Source: Brevundimonas sp. UBA4609 (GTDB lineage: Bacteria > Pseudomonadota > Alphaproteobacteria > Caulobacterales > Caulobacteraceae). Taken from it: DNA of 13,997 nt. The notes beneath the pieces were generated by a model. The model saw only the letters and a program-made list of their open reading frames with translations, was not told the origin of the DNA and ran no database searches. The translations under genes and the position numbers were made by a program. Every line of letters begins with the position of its first letter. Position 1 is the stretch's first letter. Where the stretch lies: the NCBI GenBank assembly GCA_002386585.1, contig DGIZ01000187.1:1-13997 (forward strand), written 5' to 3'. Of this stretch, positions 1-8,427 are shown piece after piece.

Positions 1-30
1 GGCACAAGGCCGAGGATGACGGAAGGGGGA
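1..30. repeat. Right half of a small palindromic intergenic repeat, cut by the window edge
   Basis: The first bases read GGCACAAGGCCGAGGATGACGG without a gap. The segment looks like the distal half of a hairpin repeat whose partner arm (CCTCGG type) would lie just outside the window. Its tail, GAGGATGACG followed by a purine-rich run, also closes the large palindrome near 3281-3300. It sits directly downstream of the gcvT stop codon and may end that transcript. Only half is visible, so the family assignment is an inference. Confidence 0.4.
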
Positions 31-35
31 GGGCC

Positions 36-1148
36 TTAGGCCTTCGGCTTCCGGTAGTAGCGGGTCGCCACGAAAGGCGTGGCGATGACTTCGGCGGCGG
101 CGGGACGGCCGCGCACCAAGACTTTCAGGACCGTGCCCAGCTCGGCGAAGGCCGGCGGCACATAGCCCATGGCGATGTTGTGCCCCAGCGTCGGCGAGGG
201 GCCGCCCGAGGTGATCTTGCCGATCACGGCGCCGTCGGCGTCGGCGATCTCGGCGCCTTCGCGGGCGGGAGCGCCTTCCTTGACGTGCAGGCCGACGCGG
301 ACGCGAGCGGGGCCGTCGGCCAGTTGTTTCAGGATGACGTCAGCCCCGGCGAAGTCGGCGCGTTCCTTGCGCGACTTGGACAGGGCGAAGGTCAGGGCGG
401 CCTCGACCGGGGTGGTCTCGGCGTCGATGTCGTGGCCGTGCAGCGGCAGGCCGGCTTCCAGACGCAAGCTGTCGCGTGCGCCCAGGCCGACCGGCTTCAC
501 GCGGGCGTCGGTCAGCAGCAGGTTCCACACGCGCTCTGCGGCGGCGGCCGGAACCGAAATCTCATAGCCGTCCTCGCCGGTGTAGCCCGAGCGCGAAACG
601 ATGCAGTCCTCGTCGAACAGACGGATGGTGCGGCAGTCCATGAAGCCCATGTCGCCCAGCGCCGTTTCGTGCTTGGCCATGACTTCGGCGGCTTCCGGCC
701 CCTGGATAGCCAGCAGGGCGCGGTCCAGCACCTCCAGCTTGGCGTCGCCCGACAGATGGGCGTTCAGGAAGGCGAAGTCGGCATCCTTGTTGCCCGCGTT
801 GACGACGACGTAGAGGCCGTCTTCGAACGGCTTGCCCGCCATCAGGTCGTCCATGATCCCGCCCTGGCCGTTCAGCAGCAGGGAGTATTTCTGTTTGCCG
901 GGCTTCACGATCGCATAGTCGCCGGGCACGAAGCGCTCGAACTGGGCGATGGCGTCGGCGCCGGTGATGCGCGCCTGGCCCATGTGGGAGACATCGAACA
1001 GGCCGGCGTGCTCGCGGGTCCAGCGGTGCTCGGCCAGCACGCCTTCATACTGGACCGGCATGTCATAACCGCCGAAGCCGACCATGCGGGCGCCAAGCGC
1101 GCGATGCGCGGCGTTGAGGGGGGTAGTCTTAAGGGCCTGATCGCTCAT
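36..1148 (-). CDS. gcvT: Glycine cleavage system T protein (aminomethyltransferase)
   Basis: This is the tetrahydrofolate-dependent T protein of the glycine cleavage complex. It takes the aminomethyl group from lipoyl-GcvH, releases ammonia and forms 5,10-methylene-THF in the cytoplasm. The 370-residue product matches the usual family length. It shows VGFGGYDMPVQY near residues 23-34, FDVSHMGQ at 51-58, the GGIMDD loop at 96-101 whose Asp101 matches the catalytic aspartate of the family, and SRSGYTGEDGYE at 185-196. The frame stays open far upstream, but the start at 1148 is chosen because GGAGG (1156-1160) lies 7 bases before it and homologous sequence begins there. It stands behind a tandem glycine riboswitch, so it is expected to be induced by glycine. 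gcvH and gcvP are not in the window; they would normally follow downstream, past the left edge. Confidence 0.96.
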   Translation of the reverse strand: MSDQALKTTPLNAAHRALGARMVGFGGYDMPVQYEGVLAEHRWTREHAGLFDVSHMGQARITGADAIAQFERFVPGDYAIVKPGKQKYSLLLNGQGGIMDDLMAGKPFEDGLYVVVNAGNKDADFAFLNAHLSGDAKLEVLDRALLAIQGPEAAEVMAKHETALGDMGFMDCRTIRLFDEDCIVSRSGYTGEDGYEISVPAAAAERVWNLLLTDARVKPVGLGARDSLRLEAGLPLHGHDIDAETTPVEAALTFALSKSRKERADFAGADVILKQLADGPARVRVGLHVKEGAPAREGAEIADADGAVIGKITSGGPSPTLGHNIAMGYVPPAFAELGTVLKVLVRGRPAAAEVIATPFVATRYYRKPKA

Positions 1149-1202
1149 GGCGTCGCCTCCGGGTCGCGGGTTGCGGCGATAGCTCCGCCGTCGTCGCGCC
1201 CC

Positions 1203-1402
1203 CGCTGTCCTGAAGCCTGAGAGATTCCGACCGTTCCCTCCCAAGGGGCGGCCTTGCTCCGTCGGCGCGCCCTCGGATTCTTGACGATCCTTCGGCGACT
1301 TTCCAGCGTCCGTGCGCTTTCGCGGTCCTTTTGCCTGAGCGTTTCCGGGGCGGTTGCGCCTTCGGCTCCGGGCGCCGCGAACGGACCCGATCTCTCCCGC
1401 GA
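1203..1402 (-). ncRNA. Tandem glycine riboswitch in the gcvT leader
   Basis: Read on the minus strand, two glycine aptamers lie in series before gcvT. Aptamer 1 (about 1402-1320) is closed by TCGCGG/CCGCGA and contains the GGAGAG core (1397-1392), GCCGAAGGCGCAACCGCC (1366-1349) and CTCAGGCAAAAGGACC (1339-1324). Aptamer 2 (about 1308-1203) is closed by CGCTG/CAGCG and contains GACGGAGCAAGGCC and ATCTCTCAGGC (1225-1215). The linker is about 11 bases. This is the cooperative two-aptamer class known upstream of gcv operons. About 54 bases separate aptamer 2 from the start codon, with no T-run terminator, so control at translation initiation is the likelier mode (inference). Confidence 0.93.
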
Positions 1403-1412
1403 GAGCGTTCGA

Positions 1413-1442
1413 CCTAAGGCCCCGACTCCGGCGCGAAGTCAA
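1413..1442 (-). promoter_or_regulatory. Probable promoter of the riboswitch-gcvT transcript
   Basis: On the minus strand a TTGACT -35 element (1442-1437) is followed after 18 bases by CTTAGG (1418-1413) as a poor -10. Transcription would begin near 1405, immediately before the first pairing strand of riboswitch aptamer 1. That position supports the call more than the -10 sequence does. The rest of the 376-base gap between gcvT and fbp is GC-rich and shows no other element I can name. Confidence 0.5.
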
Positions 1443-1524
1443 GCGGCGCCGGACTTGCCGCCGACGATCTGAACGGCCATGAGGGGGCGGAACCGCGCTT
1501 CGCCCACAGGATTTGAAGGACGTC

Positions 1525-2493
1525 ATGACCGCCCGCATCGATCTCGCCGCCCACCTCGCTTCCCTCGACCTGCCGCAGGGACTGGTCGAGACGCTGACGA
1601 CGGCGGCCGCGGCCTGCGTCGAGATCCGCCAGGTGGTGGCGGGCGGCGCCCTGGTCGGCGCCCTGGGCGCGTCGGGCGCCGTCAATGTGCAGGACGAAGA
1701 GCAGAAGAAGCTGGACGTCATCGCCGACGACATCCTGACCGACGCCCTGCTGGTCTGCCCGGCCGTGGCGGGCGTGGCGTCCGAGGAAAAGGACACGATG
1801 CAGGCCTCGGCGAACGCGGCGGGCGAATATCTGGTGCTGTTCGATCCGCTGGACGGCTCGTCCAACATCGACATCAACGCGCCGGTCGGCACCATCGTCT
1901 CGGTGCTGAAGGCGCCGTCGGCCCAGCCGAGCGAGGCCGACTTCCTGCAATCGGGCCGTCAGCAGGTCGCGGCGCTCTACGCCGTCTACGCCGGTCAGGC
2001 CATGCTGGTGCTGACGACGGGTAAGGGGGTGGCGGGATTCACCCTAGCCCCCGACGGCCGCTGGCTGATGACGCACGAGGACGTGCGCATTCCGGCCGAT
2101 ACGAAGGAGTTCGCCATCAACATGTCGAACCAGCGCCACTGGGCCGAAAGCGTCCAGCGCTATGTCGACGGCTGCCTGAAGGGCGCCGACGGCCCGCGCG
2201 GCAAGAATTTCAACATGCGCTGGGTCGCCGCCATGGTGGCCGACGTGCACCGTATCCTGATGCGCGGCGGCGTCTTCCTGTATCCGTGGGACAAGCGCGA
2301 GCCGAACAAGCCGGGCAAGCTGCGCCTGATGTATGAAGGCAACCCCATGTCCTTCCTGGTCGAACAGGCGGGCGGCAAGTCCACCACCGACGGCAAGCAG
2401 GCCATCATGGACGTGACCCCGACCGAACTGCACCAGCGGGTGCCGGTCGTGCTCGGCTCGGCCAACGAAGTCGACCAGATCGCGGCGGCCTGA
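1525..2493 (+). CDS. fbp: Fructose-1,6-bisphosphatase class I
   Basis: This cytoplasmic gluconeogenic enzyme hydrolyses fructose 1,6-bisphosphate to fructose 6-phosphate with Mg2+. The 322-residue product carries the class I landmarks: [16 protein letters not shown] at 55-70, the SEE metal ligands at 86-88, [11 protein letters not shown] at 106-116, GKNFNMRWV at 226-234 and [20 protein letters not shown] at 265-284 (substrate and metal site). I start at the ATG at 1525, preceded by GAAGGA (1515-1520). An in-frame TTG at 1513 would add four residues but overlaps the ribosome binding site region. It diverges from the gcvT leader and ends 4 bases before pncA, so the two are probably cotranscribed. 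Confidence 0.95.
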   Translation: MTARIDLAAHLASLDLPQGLVETLTTAAAACVEIRQVVAGGALVGALGASGAVNVQDEEQKKLDVIADDILTDALLVCPAVAGVASEEKDTMQASANAAGEYLVLFDPLDGSSNIDINAPVGTIVSVLKAPSAQPSEADFLQSGRQQVAALYAVYAGQAMLVLTTGKGVAGFTLAPDGRWLMTHEDVRIPADTKEFAINMSNQRHWAESVQRYVDGCLKGADGPRGKNFNMRWVAAMVADVHRILMRGGVFLYPWDKREPNKPGKLRLMYEGNPMSFLVEQAGGKSTTDGKQAIMDVTPTELHQRVPVVLGSANEVDQIAAA

Positions 2494-2497
2494 CGCC

Positions 2498-3130
2498 ATG
2501 CAGATCGCCGCTTCTGACGCCCTTCTGGTCATCGACGCCCAGAACGATTTCTGCGAGGGCGGCGCCCTGGCGGTTCAGGGCGGGGCGGCGATCATGCCCC
2601 TGATCAATCGGCTGGCCGAGCGGTTCGCCACCGTCATCGCCACCCAGGACTGGCATACGCCGGACCAGATCAGCTTCGCCTCCAACCACGCAGGCGCGGC
2701 GCCGTTCACGCAGATTGAGGTCGCCTATGGCCCCCAGATGCTGTGGCCGGATCACTGCGTGCAGGGCACGGCGGGGGCGGACTTCCATCCTGACGCGGCG
2801 CCTGCGGTGACCAAGGCGCTGGCCGTGATCCGCAAGGGCTACAACCCGGCGGTCGACAGCTATTCCGGCTTCTATGACAACGACCACAGGACGGCGACGG
2901 GGCTGGCGGGCCTGCTGCGCGATCTGGGCGTGAAGCGCGTCTTCCTGTGCGGCCTGGCCTATGACTACTGCGTCCGCTTCACCGCCGAGGACGCGGTGCG
3001 CGAGGGCTTTGAGGCCGTGGTCATCGAGGACGCCTGCCGCGCCATCGCCCCGGACACGGCGGCGGCGGCCAAGGCCGAGTTTGCGACGCTCAAGATCGCC
3101 GAAATCGAAGTAGCATCGCTGATCGGCTGA
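2498..3130 (+). CDS. pncA: Nicotinamidase (PncA, cysteine hydrolase fold)
   Basis: PncA hydrolyses nicotinamide to nicotinate and ammonia, feeding the NAD salvage (Preiss-Handler) route in the cytoplasm; the family also activates pyrazinamide. The 210-residue length is typical. The catalytic triad is visible as Asp13 (VIDAQNDF), Lys113 (IRKGYNP) and Cys158 (AYDYCV). The metal ligands are Asp51 and His53 (TQDWHTPD) and His86 (WPDHC). The cis-peptide region GLAYDYCV is intact. The start lies only 4 bases after the fbp stop, with no strong separate ribosome binding site, so translation coupled to fbp is likely. It converges on the deaminase gene across a palindromic repeat. Confidence 0.94.
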   Translation: MQIAASDALLVIDAQNDFCEGGALAVQGGAAIMPLINRLAERFATVIATQDWHTPDQISFASNHAGAAPFTQIEVAYGPQMLWPDHCVQGTAGADFHPDAAPAVTKALAVIRKGYNPAVDSYSGFYDNDHRTATGLAGLLRDLGVKRVFLCGLAYDYCVRFTAEDAVREGFEAVVIEDACRAIAPDTAAAAKAEFATLKIAEIEVASLIG

Positions 3131-3137
3131 CCCTCTC

Positions 3138-3291
3138 TTCGTCATCCTCCGGCGAGCGCAGCGAGACCGGGGGACCCAGCGGCGCGCGTGAGCGCGAAAC
3201 GTCCACGCTCAGCGCCTGCTAAAAAGATCGCCTCCGGCGCCGCTGGGTCCCCCGGTCAGCGCCGCTACGCGGCTTGCCGGAGGATGACGAA
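3138..3291. repeat. Long imperfect palindromic intergenic element between convergent genes
   Basis: Two blocks form a nested inverted repeat. The outer arms TTCGTCATCCTCCGGC (3138-3153) and 3276-3291 are perfect 16-base complements. The inner arms ACCGGGGGACCCAGCGGCGC (3166-3185) and 3237-3256 are perfect 20-base complements. Between the blocks the left spacer is 12 bases and the right spacer 19; the right one holds its own hairpin GCCGC-TAC-GCGGC (3261-3273). The loop (3186-3236) contains a smaller TGAGCG/CGCTCA pairing. The element fills almost the whole gap between pncA and the deaminase gene and could end transcription in both directions, though it lacks a T-run. Its GAGCGCAGCGAG spacer is of the kind seen in dispersed alphaproteobacterial repeats. 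Confidence 0.85.
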
Positions 3292-3301
3292 CGGGAGGGG
3301 C

Positions 3302-4312
3302 TCAGTTCGCCGCTGCGTAGGCGTCCACCTCGGCGATCCGTGCGGCCTTGTCGGCGTCGCTGAGGAAGCTGCCCTCAAAGCTGTTCTTCGCCAGTTGCAC
3401 GACCTGTTCGCGTGTCAGACCGACCGCCTTGGCCAGTTCGATATAGTTCGCGTTCACATAGCCGCCGAAGTAGGACGGATCGTCCGAGTTCAGGGTGACG
3501 TGCAGACCCCGACGCAGCATCTCGGGGACCGGGTGGTCCTTCAGATCCCTGACCACGCACAGCTTCAGGTTCGACAGCGGGCAGACGGTCAGCGTCATCT
3601 GGTCGGCGGCCAGACGGGCGATCAGGGCCTCGTCCTCCATCGAGCGGTTGCCGTGGTCCATGCGGTCGATGTGAAGCAGGTCCAGCGCCTCGCGGACGTA
3701 TTCGGGCGGGCCTTCCTCGCCGGCGTGGGCGCACAGCTTCAGGCCCAGTTCGCGCGCGGCGGCGAAGACGCGCTGGAACTTCGACGGCGGGTGGCCGACC
3801 TCGGAGGAATCCAGTCCGACGCCGATGAAGTGATGCAGATACGGCTTGGCCATTTCCAGGGTGGCAAAGGCTTCGTCCTCCGACAGGTGGCGCAGGAAGC
3901 TGAGGATCAGGCCGCTCGTCACGCCCAGTTCGGCCTTGGCCCGGTCCATGCCCGCGATCAGGCCCTCGACCACGACGGCGAAGGGCACGCCCCGGTCGGT
4001 GTGGGTCTGGGGGTCGAAGAAGATCTCGGCGTGGCGGACGTTGTCGGCGGCGGCGCGCTGAAAATAGGCGAAGGCCAGGTCCTCGAAATCCTGACGGGTC
4101 AGCAGCACGGCCGCGCCCGCGTAATAGATGTCGAGGAAGTCCTGCAGATTCGAGAAGTCATAGGCCGCGCGCACGGCCTCGACGCTGTCGTAGGGGATGG
4201 CGACGCCGTTGCGCTGCGCCAGTTCGAACATCAGTTCGGGCTCGAGCGAGCCCTCGATGTGCAGGTGCAGTTCGGCCTTGGGCAGGCCGGCGACGAAGGC
4301 GTCGAGGGACAT
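3302..4312 (-). CDS. add: Adenosine-deaminase superfamily enzyme, probably adenine deaminase (Ade type 2)
   Basis: This amidohydrolase-fold zinc enzyme of purine salvage has 336 residues. The metal and catalytic set is complete: His16 and His18 (ELHLHIEGSLEPE), His196 and Glu199 (AHAGEEGPP), His220 (DHGNR), and Asp277 and Asp278 (NSDDPSYFGGY). It carries GLDSSE at 166-171 where true adenosine deaminases have an LAGDE-type motif, Glu20 in place of the Asp that contacts the ribose, and CPLSNLKLCVV at 244-254. These features match the adenine-deaminase branch (yeast Aah1, Pseudomonas PA0148), so adenine to hypoxanthine is the likelier reaction, although automatic annotation would probably say adenosine deaminase. 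AAGGAG (4327-4322) sits 9 bases before the ATG. The gene lies 39 bases downstream of argS on the same strand and probably shares its transcript. Confidence 0.9.
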   Translation of the reverse strand: MSLDAFVAGLPKAELHLHIEGSLEPELMFELAQRNGVAIPYDSVEAVRAAYDFSNLQDFLDIYYAGAAVLLTRQDFEDLAFAYFQRAAADNVRHAEIFFDPQTHTDRGVPFAVVVEGLIAGMDRAKAELGVTSGLILSFLRHLSEDEAFATLEMAKPYLHHFIGVGLDSSEVGHPPSKFQRVFAAARELGLKLCAHAGEEGPPEYVREALDLLHIDRMDHGNRSMEDEALIARLAADQMTLTVCPLSNLKLCVVRDLKDHPVPEMLRRGLHVTLNSDDPSYFGGYVNANYIELAKAVGLTREQVVQLAKNSFEGSFLSDADKAARIAEVDAYAAAN

Positions 4313-4351
4313 GAGGGGAGGCTCCTTGGCGGTCGCCTCCCCCTTATCACA

Positions 4352-6151
4352 TTACATCCGCTCGGGCGTCTCGATGCCCAGCAGGCGCAGGGCCGTCTCC
4401 AGCTGGTGCAGGGTCGCGGCGGCCAGGGCCAGGCGCGAGCCCTTGGTCGCCTCGTCCGGCGCGACCAGGATCGGGCAGGCGGCGTAGAATTTCGAGAAGC
4501 TCTGCGCCAGCCGATAGGCGTGCTCGGCGATCAGATTGGGCGAACGCTTGTCATAGGCGTCGGCCGTGGCCGCGTCGAAGGCGTCCAGCGTCAGGGCCAG
4601 ATCGCGTTCGGCGGCTTCCTCGATGACGATGGGGGCCAGGGCCACGCCCTGTTCCGCCGCCTTGCGCAGCAGGGATTTCACCCGCACGGCCTGATACAGC
4701 AGATAGGGGCCGGTCTTGCCCTCGAAGCTCATGAAGCGGTCGAGATCGAAGACGTAGCTGGTCGTGCGGTTGTTCGACAGGTCCGAGAACTTCAGCGCGG
4801 CGACCGCCACCTTGTGGGCGATGTTCTCGAACTCTTCGGCGGGCAGGTCGTCGCCCAGCTTGGCCTCGTGCAGACGCTCGCGCGCCTTTTCCGTCGCCAT
4901 GTCGATCAGGTCGCGCAGCTTCAGGACGCCGCCCGCGCGGGTCTTGAACGGCTTGCCGTCGGCGCCGTTCATGGTGCCGAAGCCGAGGTGCTCCAGCGAC
5001 TTCTCAGGCGCGTATCCGGCCAGATAGGCGGCGCGGAAGACCTGTTCGAAATGCTCGGCCTGACGCTCATCCACGACGTAGAGGATCAGGTCCGGGCCGA
5101 TCGACTTCTTGCGGTCCAGGATCGTCGCAAGGTCGGTCGTGCCGTACATGGCCGAGCCTTCCGAGCTGATGACCAGCAGGGGCGGGGGCGACGGGGCCTC
5201 GATCACCGAGCCGTCGGCCAGCTTCTTCTTGCGCGTCTCGCCGTCGCGGGCGACGTGGACCACCTGGGCGCCGTCGTCCTCGACCAGCAGGCCCTTGGCC
5301 TTCAGGTCGGCGATCATCTCGTCCATCAGGGGATCGGCGTCGCTCTCGCCGTTCCACAGGTCGAAGTCGACCGACAGGTCGTCATATTCGCGCTTCAGCG
5401 CCTCGCGGCTGACGGCGACGAAATGCTGCCAAAGCGCGCGATAGCCGGGGCGGCCGCCCTGCAGTTCGGCGGTCGCCTTGCGGGCCCGGTCGCGGAATGC
5501 GGGGTCTTCCTTGGCCTTGCCCGCCGCCAGCGGATACAGGCGGTCCAGATCGGCCAGCGTCACCGGCGTCTGCGCCGGGAAGGGACCGTCGCCCTCGGCC
5601 ATGAAGGCGTCCGCGAGCCCTTCGTCGCCGCAGGCGGTGATCAGCAGGCCCATCTGGAAGCCCCAGTCGCCGAAGTGGGCGTCGCCGGTCACTTCATCGC
5701 CGCGCAGGCGGAACAGCCGCTTCAGGCTCTCGCCGATGATGGCGCTGCGCAAATGGCCGACGTGCATGGGCTTGGCCACGTTCGGGCCGCCGTAGTCGAT
5801 GACCACCTTGCGCGGCTCGACGCGCGAGGCGCCGGCCAGTTCCTTATCCGCCGCGACCTCGGCCGCGCGCTGGGCCAGGGCCGCGTTCGACAGCTTCATG
5901 TTGATGAAGCCGGGGCCGGCGACCTCGACCGAGGACAGGCGCGGATCGGCGGCCAGACGCTCGGCCACCTTGGCGGCCAGTTCGCGCGGGTTGGCTTTCA
6001 GCGCCTTTGCGGCGGCCAGGGCGCCGTTCGACTGGAAGTCGGCCAGATCGGGACGGTCGGAGGCGGTGACGCGGGCCAGGGCCTTGTCCACGCCTTCGGC
6101 GGCGAAGGCGGCTCCGACCGCTTCGCCGAGAGAAGTCTTGAGGTCGGTCAT
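4352..6151 (-). CDS. argS: Arginyl-tRNA synthetase
   Basis: This class I aminoacyl-tRNA synthetase charges tRNA-Arg in the cytoplasm. It has 599 residues, normal for the family. The N-terminal additional domain spans about residues 1-90. The HIGH motif appears as [11 protein letters not shown] (130-140). [17 protein letters not shown] lies near 331-347. The KMSK-region equivalent [10 protein letters not shown] is at 399-408; as is usual in ArgRS, there is no canonical KMSK lysine loop. The C-terminal DALR anticodon-binding domain ends in the typical [11 protein letters not shown]. The start codon lies 3 bases after the stop of the upstream secreted-protein gene and lacks a clear ribosome binding site, which suggests translational coupling. 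Tail-to-head with the deaminase gene downstream. Confidence 0.97.
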   Translation of the reverse strand: MTDLKTSLGEAVGAAFAAEGVDKALARVTASDRPDLADFQSNGALAAAKALKANPRELAAKVAERLAADPRLSSVEVAGPGFINMKLSNAALAQRAAEVAADKELAGASRVEPRKVVIDYGGPNVAKPMHVGHLRSAIIGESLKRLFRLRGDEVTGDAHFGDWGFQMGLLITACGDEGLADAFMAEGDGPFPAQTPVTLADLDRLYPLAAGKAKEDPAFRDRARKATAELQGGRPGYRALWQHFVAVSREALKREYDDLSVDFDLWNGESDADPLMDEMIADLKAKGLLVEDDGAQVVHVARDGETRKKKLADGSVIEAPSPPPLLVISSEGSAMYGTTDLATILDRKKSIGPDLILYVVDERQAEHFEQVFRAAYLAGYAPEKSLEHLGFGTMNGADGKPFKTRAGGVLKLRDLIDMATEKARERLHEAKLGDDLPAEEFENIAHKVAVAALKFSDLSNNRTTSYVFDLDRFMSFEGKTGPYLLYQAVRVKSLLRKAAEQGVALAPIVIEEAAERDLALTLDAFDAATADAYDKRSPNLIAEHAYRLAQSFSKFYAACPILVAPDEATKGSRLALAAATLHQLETALRLLGIETPERM

Positions 6152-6154
6152 GTC

Positions 6155-6802
6155 TTAGTTGGTCTGCTGGCCCGCAGTCGGACGGAATCGGCTGCCGGAT
6201 CGGTTGAACTCGGCCATCTGGGGCGTGACGTCGAAGCCGATGAGGACTTCGAAATTGCCGCCGCTGGTGGAGGCGTCGGCGCGCGGGATGACGATGGTCT
6301 GGCTGGCCTCGGCCTGGGTGCGGTCGGCGCCGCCGAAGGTCACGGGCAGGTCGAAATATTCCTTGGCCAGGACGGCGGAGTTCCGCTCGGTCACGGCGAT
6401 CCAGTAGCGATAGGTGCGGGCGTCGCCTTCGGCCTGCGGACCCTTGCCCAGGCTGAACAGCAGATTCATGTCCAGGCGGATCGGATCGTCTTCGCGGTAG
6501 ACGCAGTCGGAGCTGACGCCCTCGATCTCGCCGGTGAAGCCGACGCCGGTGGTCGTCGGACGCTCATAATCCGACAGTTCGACGTAGCGGGCCGCGTCGT
6601 AGAGAATCTTCACATAGGGGCAGGGGCCGGCGTTGGCGCGGCGGCTCAGAGGCGCGAAACGCATCGGGCGAGACGGGGCCTTTTCAGCCTGCTGGCCGCC
6701 CTGTTGGCCGCCCTGGGGGCGTCCGCTCTGGGCCTCGGCGGCGTGAGGGATCAGCGCGGCCGTGAGGGAGAGGGCGGCGAGGGCGGTCAGGACGCGACGC
6801 AT
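6155..6802 (-). CDS. Predicted secreted protein of unknown function, upstream of argS
   Basis: I do not recognise a characterised family. The 215-residue product begins with a clear signal peptide (MRR, hydrophobic stretch 4-19, probable cleavage AEA-QS after residue 24). A Gly/Gln-rich low-complexity stretch with repeated GGQQ follows (28-38), then a soluble domain with only two cysteines, Cys61 ([17 protein letters not shown]) and Cys100 (SSDCVYRE), which could form a periplasmic disulfide. The frame stays open to 6859, but the ATG at 6802 is chosen for GGAAAG (6814-6809) 6 bases upstream and for the signal peptide starting there. Caulobacterales genomes carry similar 'Tat/secreted conserved hypothetical' proteins, from memory. 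It abuts argS (3-base gap), so it probably drives the operon, and it diverges from ispH. Confidence 0.78.
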   Translation of the reverse strand: MRRVLTALAALSLTAALIPHAAEAQSGRPQGGQQGGQQAEKAPSRPMRFAPLSRRANAGPCPYVKILYDAARYVELSDYERPTTTGVGFTGEIEGVSSDCVYREDDPIRLDMNLLFSLGKGPQAEGDARTYRYWIAVTERNSAVLAKEYFDLPVTFGGADRTQAEASQTIVIPRADASTSGGNFEVLIGFDVTPQMAEFNRSGSRFRPTAGQQTN

Positions 6803-6951
6803 CAGGAGCTTTCCGGCAGTCGATGAAGGCGGGGCCGATCGGACGCCCGAACGGGCCACGCTGGGTGGTGATAGCGGCTAAAGCGAGGCGCGGCAAACGG
6901 CGTGCGGACTTCCGGTGGCGATCCGGCGCGCAAAGCCTTAAGTTCGCGCCC

Positions 6952-7923
6952 ATGAACGCGCCTGTCCCCCCTTCGCAGTTTCAACGCCGGCCCCTGTCCG
7001 TCCGCATGGCGACGCCGCGCGGCTTCTGCGCCGGGGTGGATCGGGCCATCCAGATCGTCGAGCGGGCGATCGAGAAATACGGCGCCCCCGTCTATGTCCG
7101 GCATGAGATCGTCCACAACCGCCACGTCGTCGACCGGCTGAAGGGCCTGGGCGCCGTTTTCGTCAAGGAGCTGGACGAGTGCCCGGACGACCGTCCGGTG
7201 GTCTTCTCGGCCCACGGGGTGCCCAAGTCGGTGCCCGCGACGGCGCGTTCGCGCGAGATGCTGTTCCTGGACGCGACCTGTCCCCTGGTGTCCAAGGTCC
7301 ACGTCGAGGCCGAGCGCAACTTCGCAGCAGGCCGCCACGTCATCCTGATCGGCCACGCGGGCCACCCCGAGGTCGTCGGCACCATGGGCCAGCTGCCCGC
7401 CGGGGCCATCAGCCTGGTCGAGACGGTCGAGGATGCTGAAGGCTTCCAGCGCCCCGGCGACCAGCCGCTGGCCTACGCCACCCAGACGACGCTGTCGGTG
7501 GACGACACGGCCGAGATTCTGGCGGCGCTGAAGCGGCGCTTCCCCGAACTGCCCGACCCGCACAAGGAAGACATCTGCTACGCCACCACCAACCGACAGG
7601 AGGCGGTCAAGCGGCTGGGCGAAGGTTGCGGCCTGGTGCTGGTGGTGGGGTCCAAGAACTCGTCCAACTCGGCGCGTCTGGTGGATGTGGCGCTGAAGGC
7701 CGGCGCAGGCGACGCGCGTCTGGTCGATGACGCGGGCGATCTGGACTGGGGCTGGTTCGACGGGGTCGAGACGGTCGGCCTGACCGCCGGGGCTTCGGCG
7801 CCCGAGCCGCTGGTGCAGGGGGTGATCGAGGCGCTGCGCACGCGCTTCGACGTGACGGTGACCGAGGACGACGGCGCCCGCGAGACGGTGACCTTCAAAC
7901 TGCCGCGCGCCCTGACGGCCTGA
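6952..7923 (+). CDS. ispH: 4-hydroxy-3-methylbut-2-enyl diphosphate reductase
   Basis: IspH (LytB) is the last enzyme of the MEP isoprenoid pathway. It reduces HMBPP to IPP and DMAPP with a [4Fe-4S] cluster. With the ATG at 6952 the product is 323 residues. The three cluster cysteines are Cys26 ([11 protein letters not shown]), Cys110 (DATCPLV) and Cys209 ([10 protein letters not shown]). The substrate-site residues are His55 (EIVHNR), His88 (SAHGV), GHAGHPEV (134-141, with Glu140 as proton donor), TQTTLS (177-182) and [10 protein letters not shown] (234-243). No good ribosome binding site precedes this ATG. A GCTAAA motif at 6877-6882, the Caulobacter-type -10, is a possible promoter in the 149-base divergent gap. 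The frame is open back to 6823, but that extension is not family-like. Confidence 0.95.
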   Translation: MNAPVPPSQFQRRPLSVRMATPRGFCAGVDRAIQIVERAIEKYGAPVYVRHEIVHNRHVVDRLKGLGAVFVKELDECPDDRPVVFSAHGVPKSVPATARSREMLFLDATCPLVSKVHVEAERNFAAGRHVILIGHAGHPEVVGTMGQLPAGAISLVETVEDAEGFQRPGDQPLAYATQTTLSVDDTAEILAALKRRFPELPDPHKEDICYATTNRQEAVKRLGEGCGLVLVVGSKNSSNSARLVDVALKAGAGDARLVDDAGDLDWGWFDGVETVGLTAGASAPEPLVQGVIEALRTRFDVTVTEDDGARETVTFKLPRALTA

Positions 7924-7958
7924 GACGACGGCGTGATCGGCCGGGGAGGGGCCGCGAC

Positions 7959-8414
7959 ATGAGCGCACTGGACGCCATCGACCGCCGCCTGCTGGCCATA
8001 CTGCAGGACGACGCCACCGTTCCCATCGCCGAACTGGCCGAGCGGGTGGGCCTGTCGCAGACGCCGTGCTGGAAACGGGTGAAGCGGCTTCAGGACACGG
8101 GGATCATCGCCGCGCGCGTGGCCCTGCTGGACCGCGAGGCGCTGGACCTGCCGCTGGTGGTCTTCGTCTCGGTCAAGACGCGCCGGCACGACGCCGAATG
8201 GCTGGAGGCGTTCAAGGCGGCCGCCGCCCTGCCCGAAGTGGTGGAGTTCTACCGGATGAGCGGCGACGTCGACTATCTGCTCAAGGTGCTGGTCAAGGAC
8301 ATCGCCGCCTATGACCGTTTCTATCGCCGTCTGATCGCCATCGCCCCGCTGGACGACGTCTCCTCCAGCTTCGCCATGGAACAGATCAAGTTCACCACGG
8401 CCCTTCCGCTCTGA
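7959..8414 (+). CDS. Lrp/AsnC family transcriptional regulator
   Basis: This small DNA-binding regulator has 151 residues, the standard length for the feast/famine family. It has an N-terminal winged helix-turn-helix (LDAIDRRLLAILQDDATVPIAELAERVGLSQTPCWKRVKRLQDTGII, residues 4-50 taken in pieces). The C-terminal RAM ligand-binding domain spans about 65-145 with the family GDVDYLLKVLV segment at 102-112. Such proteins form octamers and usually sense an amino acid; the ligand cannot be told here. A GGGGAGGG ribosome binding site ends about 8 bases before the ATG. It begins 35 bases after ispH and may be cotranscribed. An Lrp-consensus-like palindrome lies 13 bases past its stop codon, before the next gene. 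Confidence 0.93.
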   Translation: MSALDAIDRRLLAILQDDATVPIAELAERVGLSQTPCWKRVKRLQDTGIIAARVALLDREALDLPLVVFVSVKTRRHDAEWLEAFKAAAALPEVVEFYRMSGDVDYLLKVLVKDIAAYDRFYRRLIAIAPLDDVSSSFAMEQIKFTTALPL

Positions 8415-8427
8415 TGGGCGGGCAGGC

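Noticed and set aside
1149..1895. N-terminal extension of gcvT beyond the start at 1148
   Set aside because: The extension runs through the riboswitch and into fbp; the ribosome binding site and family homology support the start at 1148.
3138..3291. CRISPR array or insertion sequence
   Set aside because: There are only two inverted, not regularly repeated direct, copies, and no transposase frame lies inside.
3188..6826. Very long rightward open frame (about 1,200 codons) opposite the deaminase, argS and secreted-protein genes
   Set aside because: It is antisense to three well-supported genes, its composition is Gly/Ala/Gln/His/Val-rich as expected for a GC-rich shadow frame, and no domain is recognisable.
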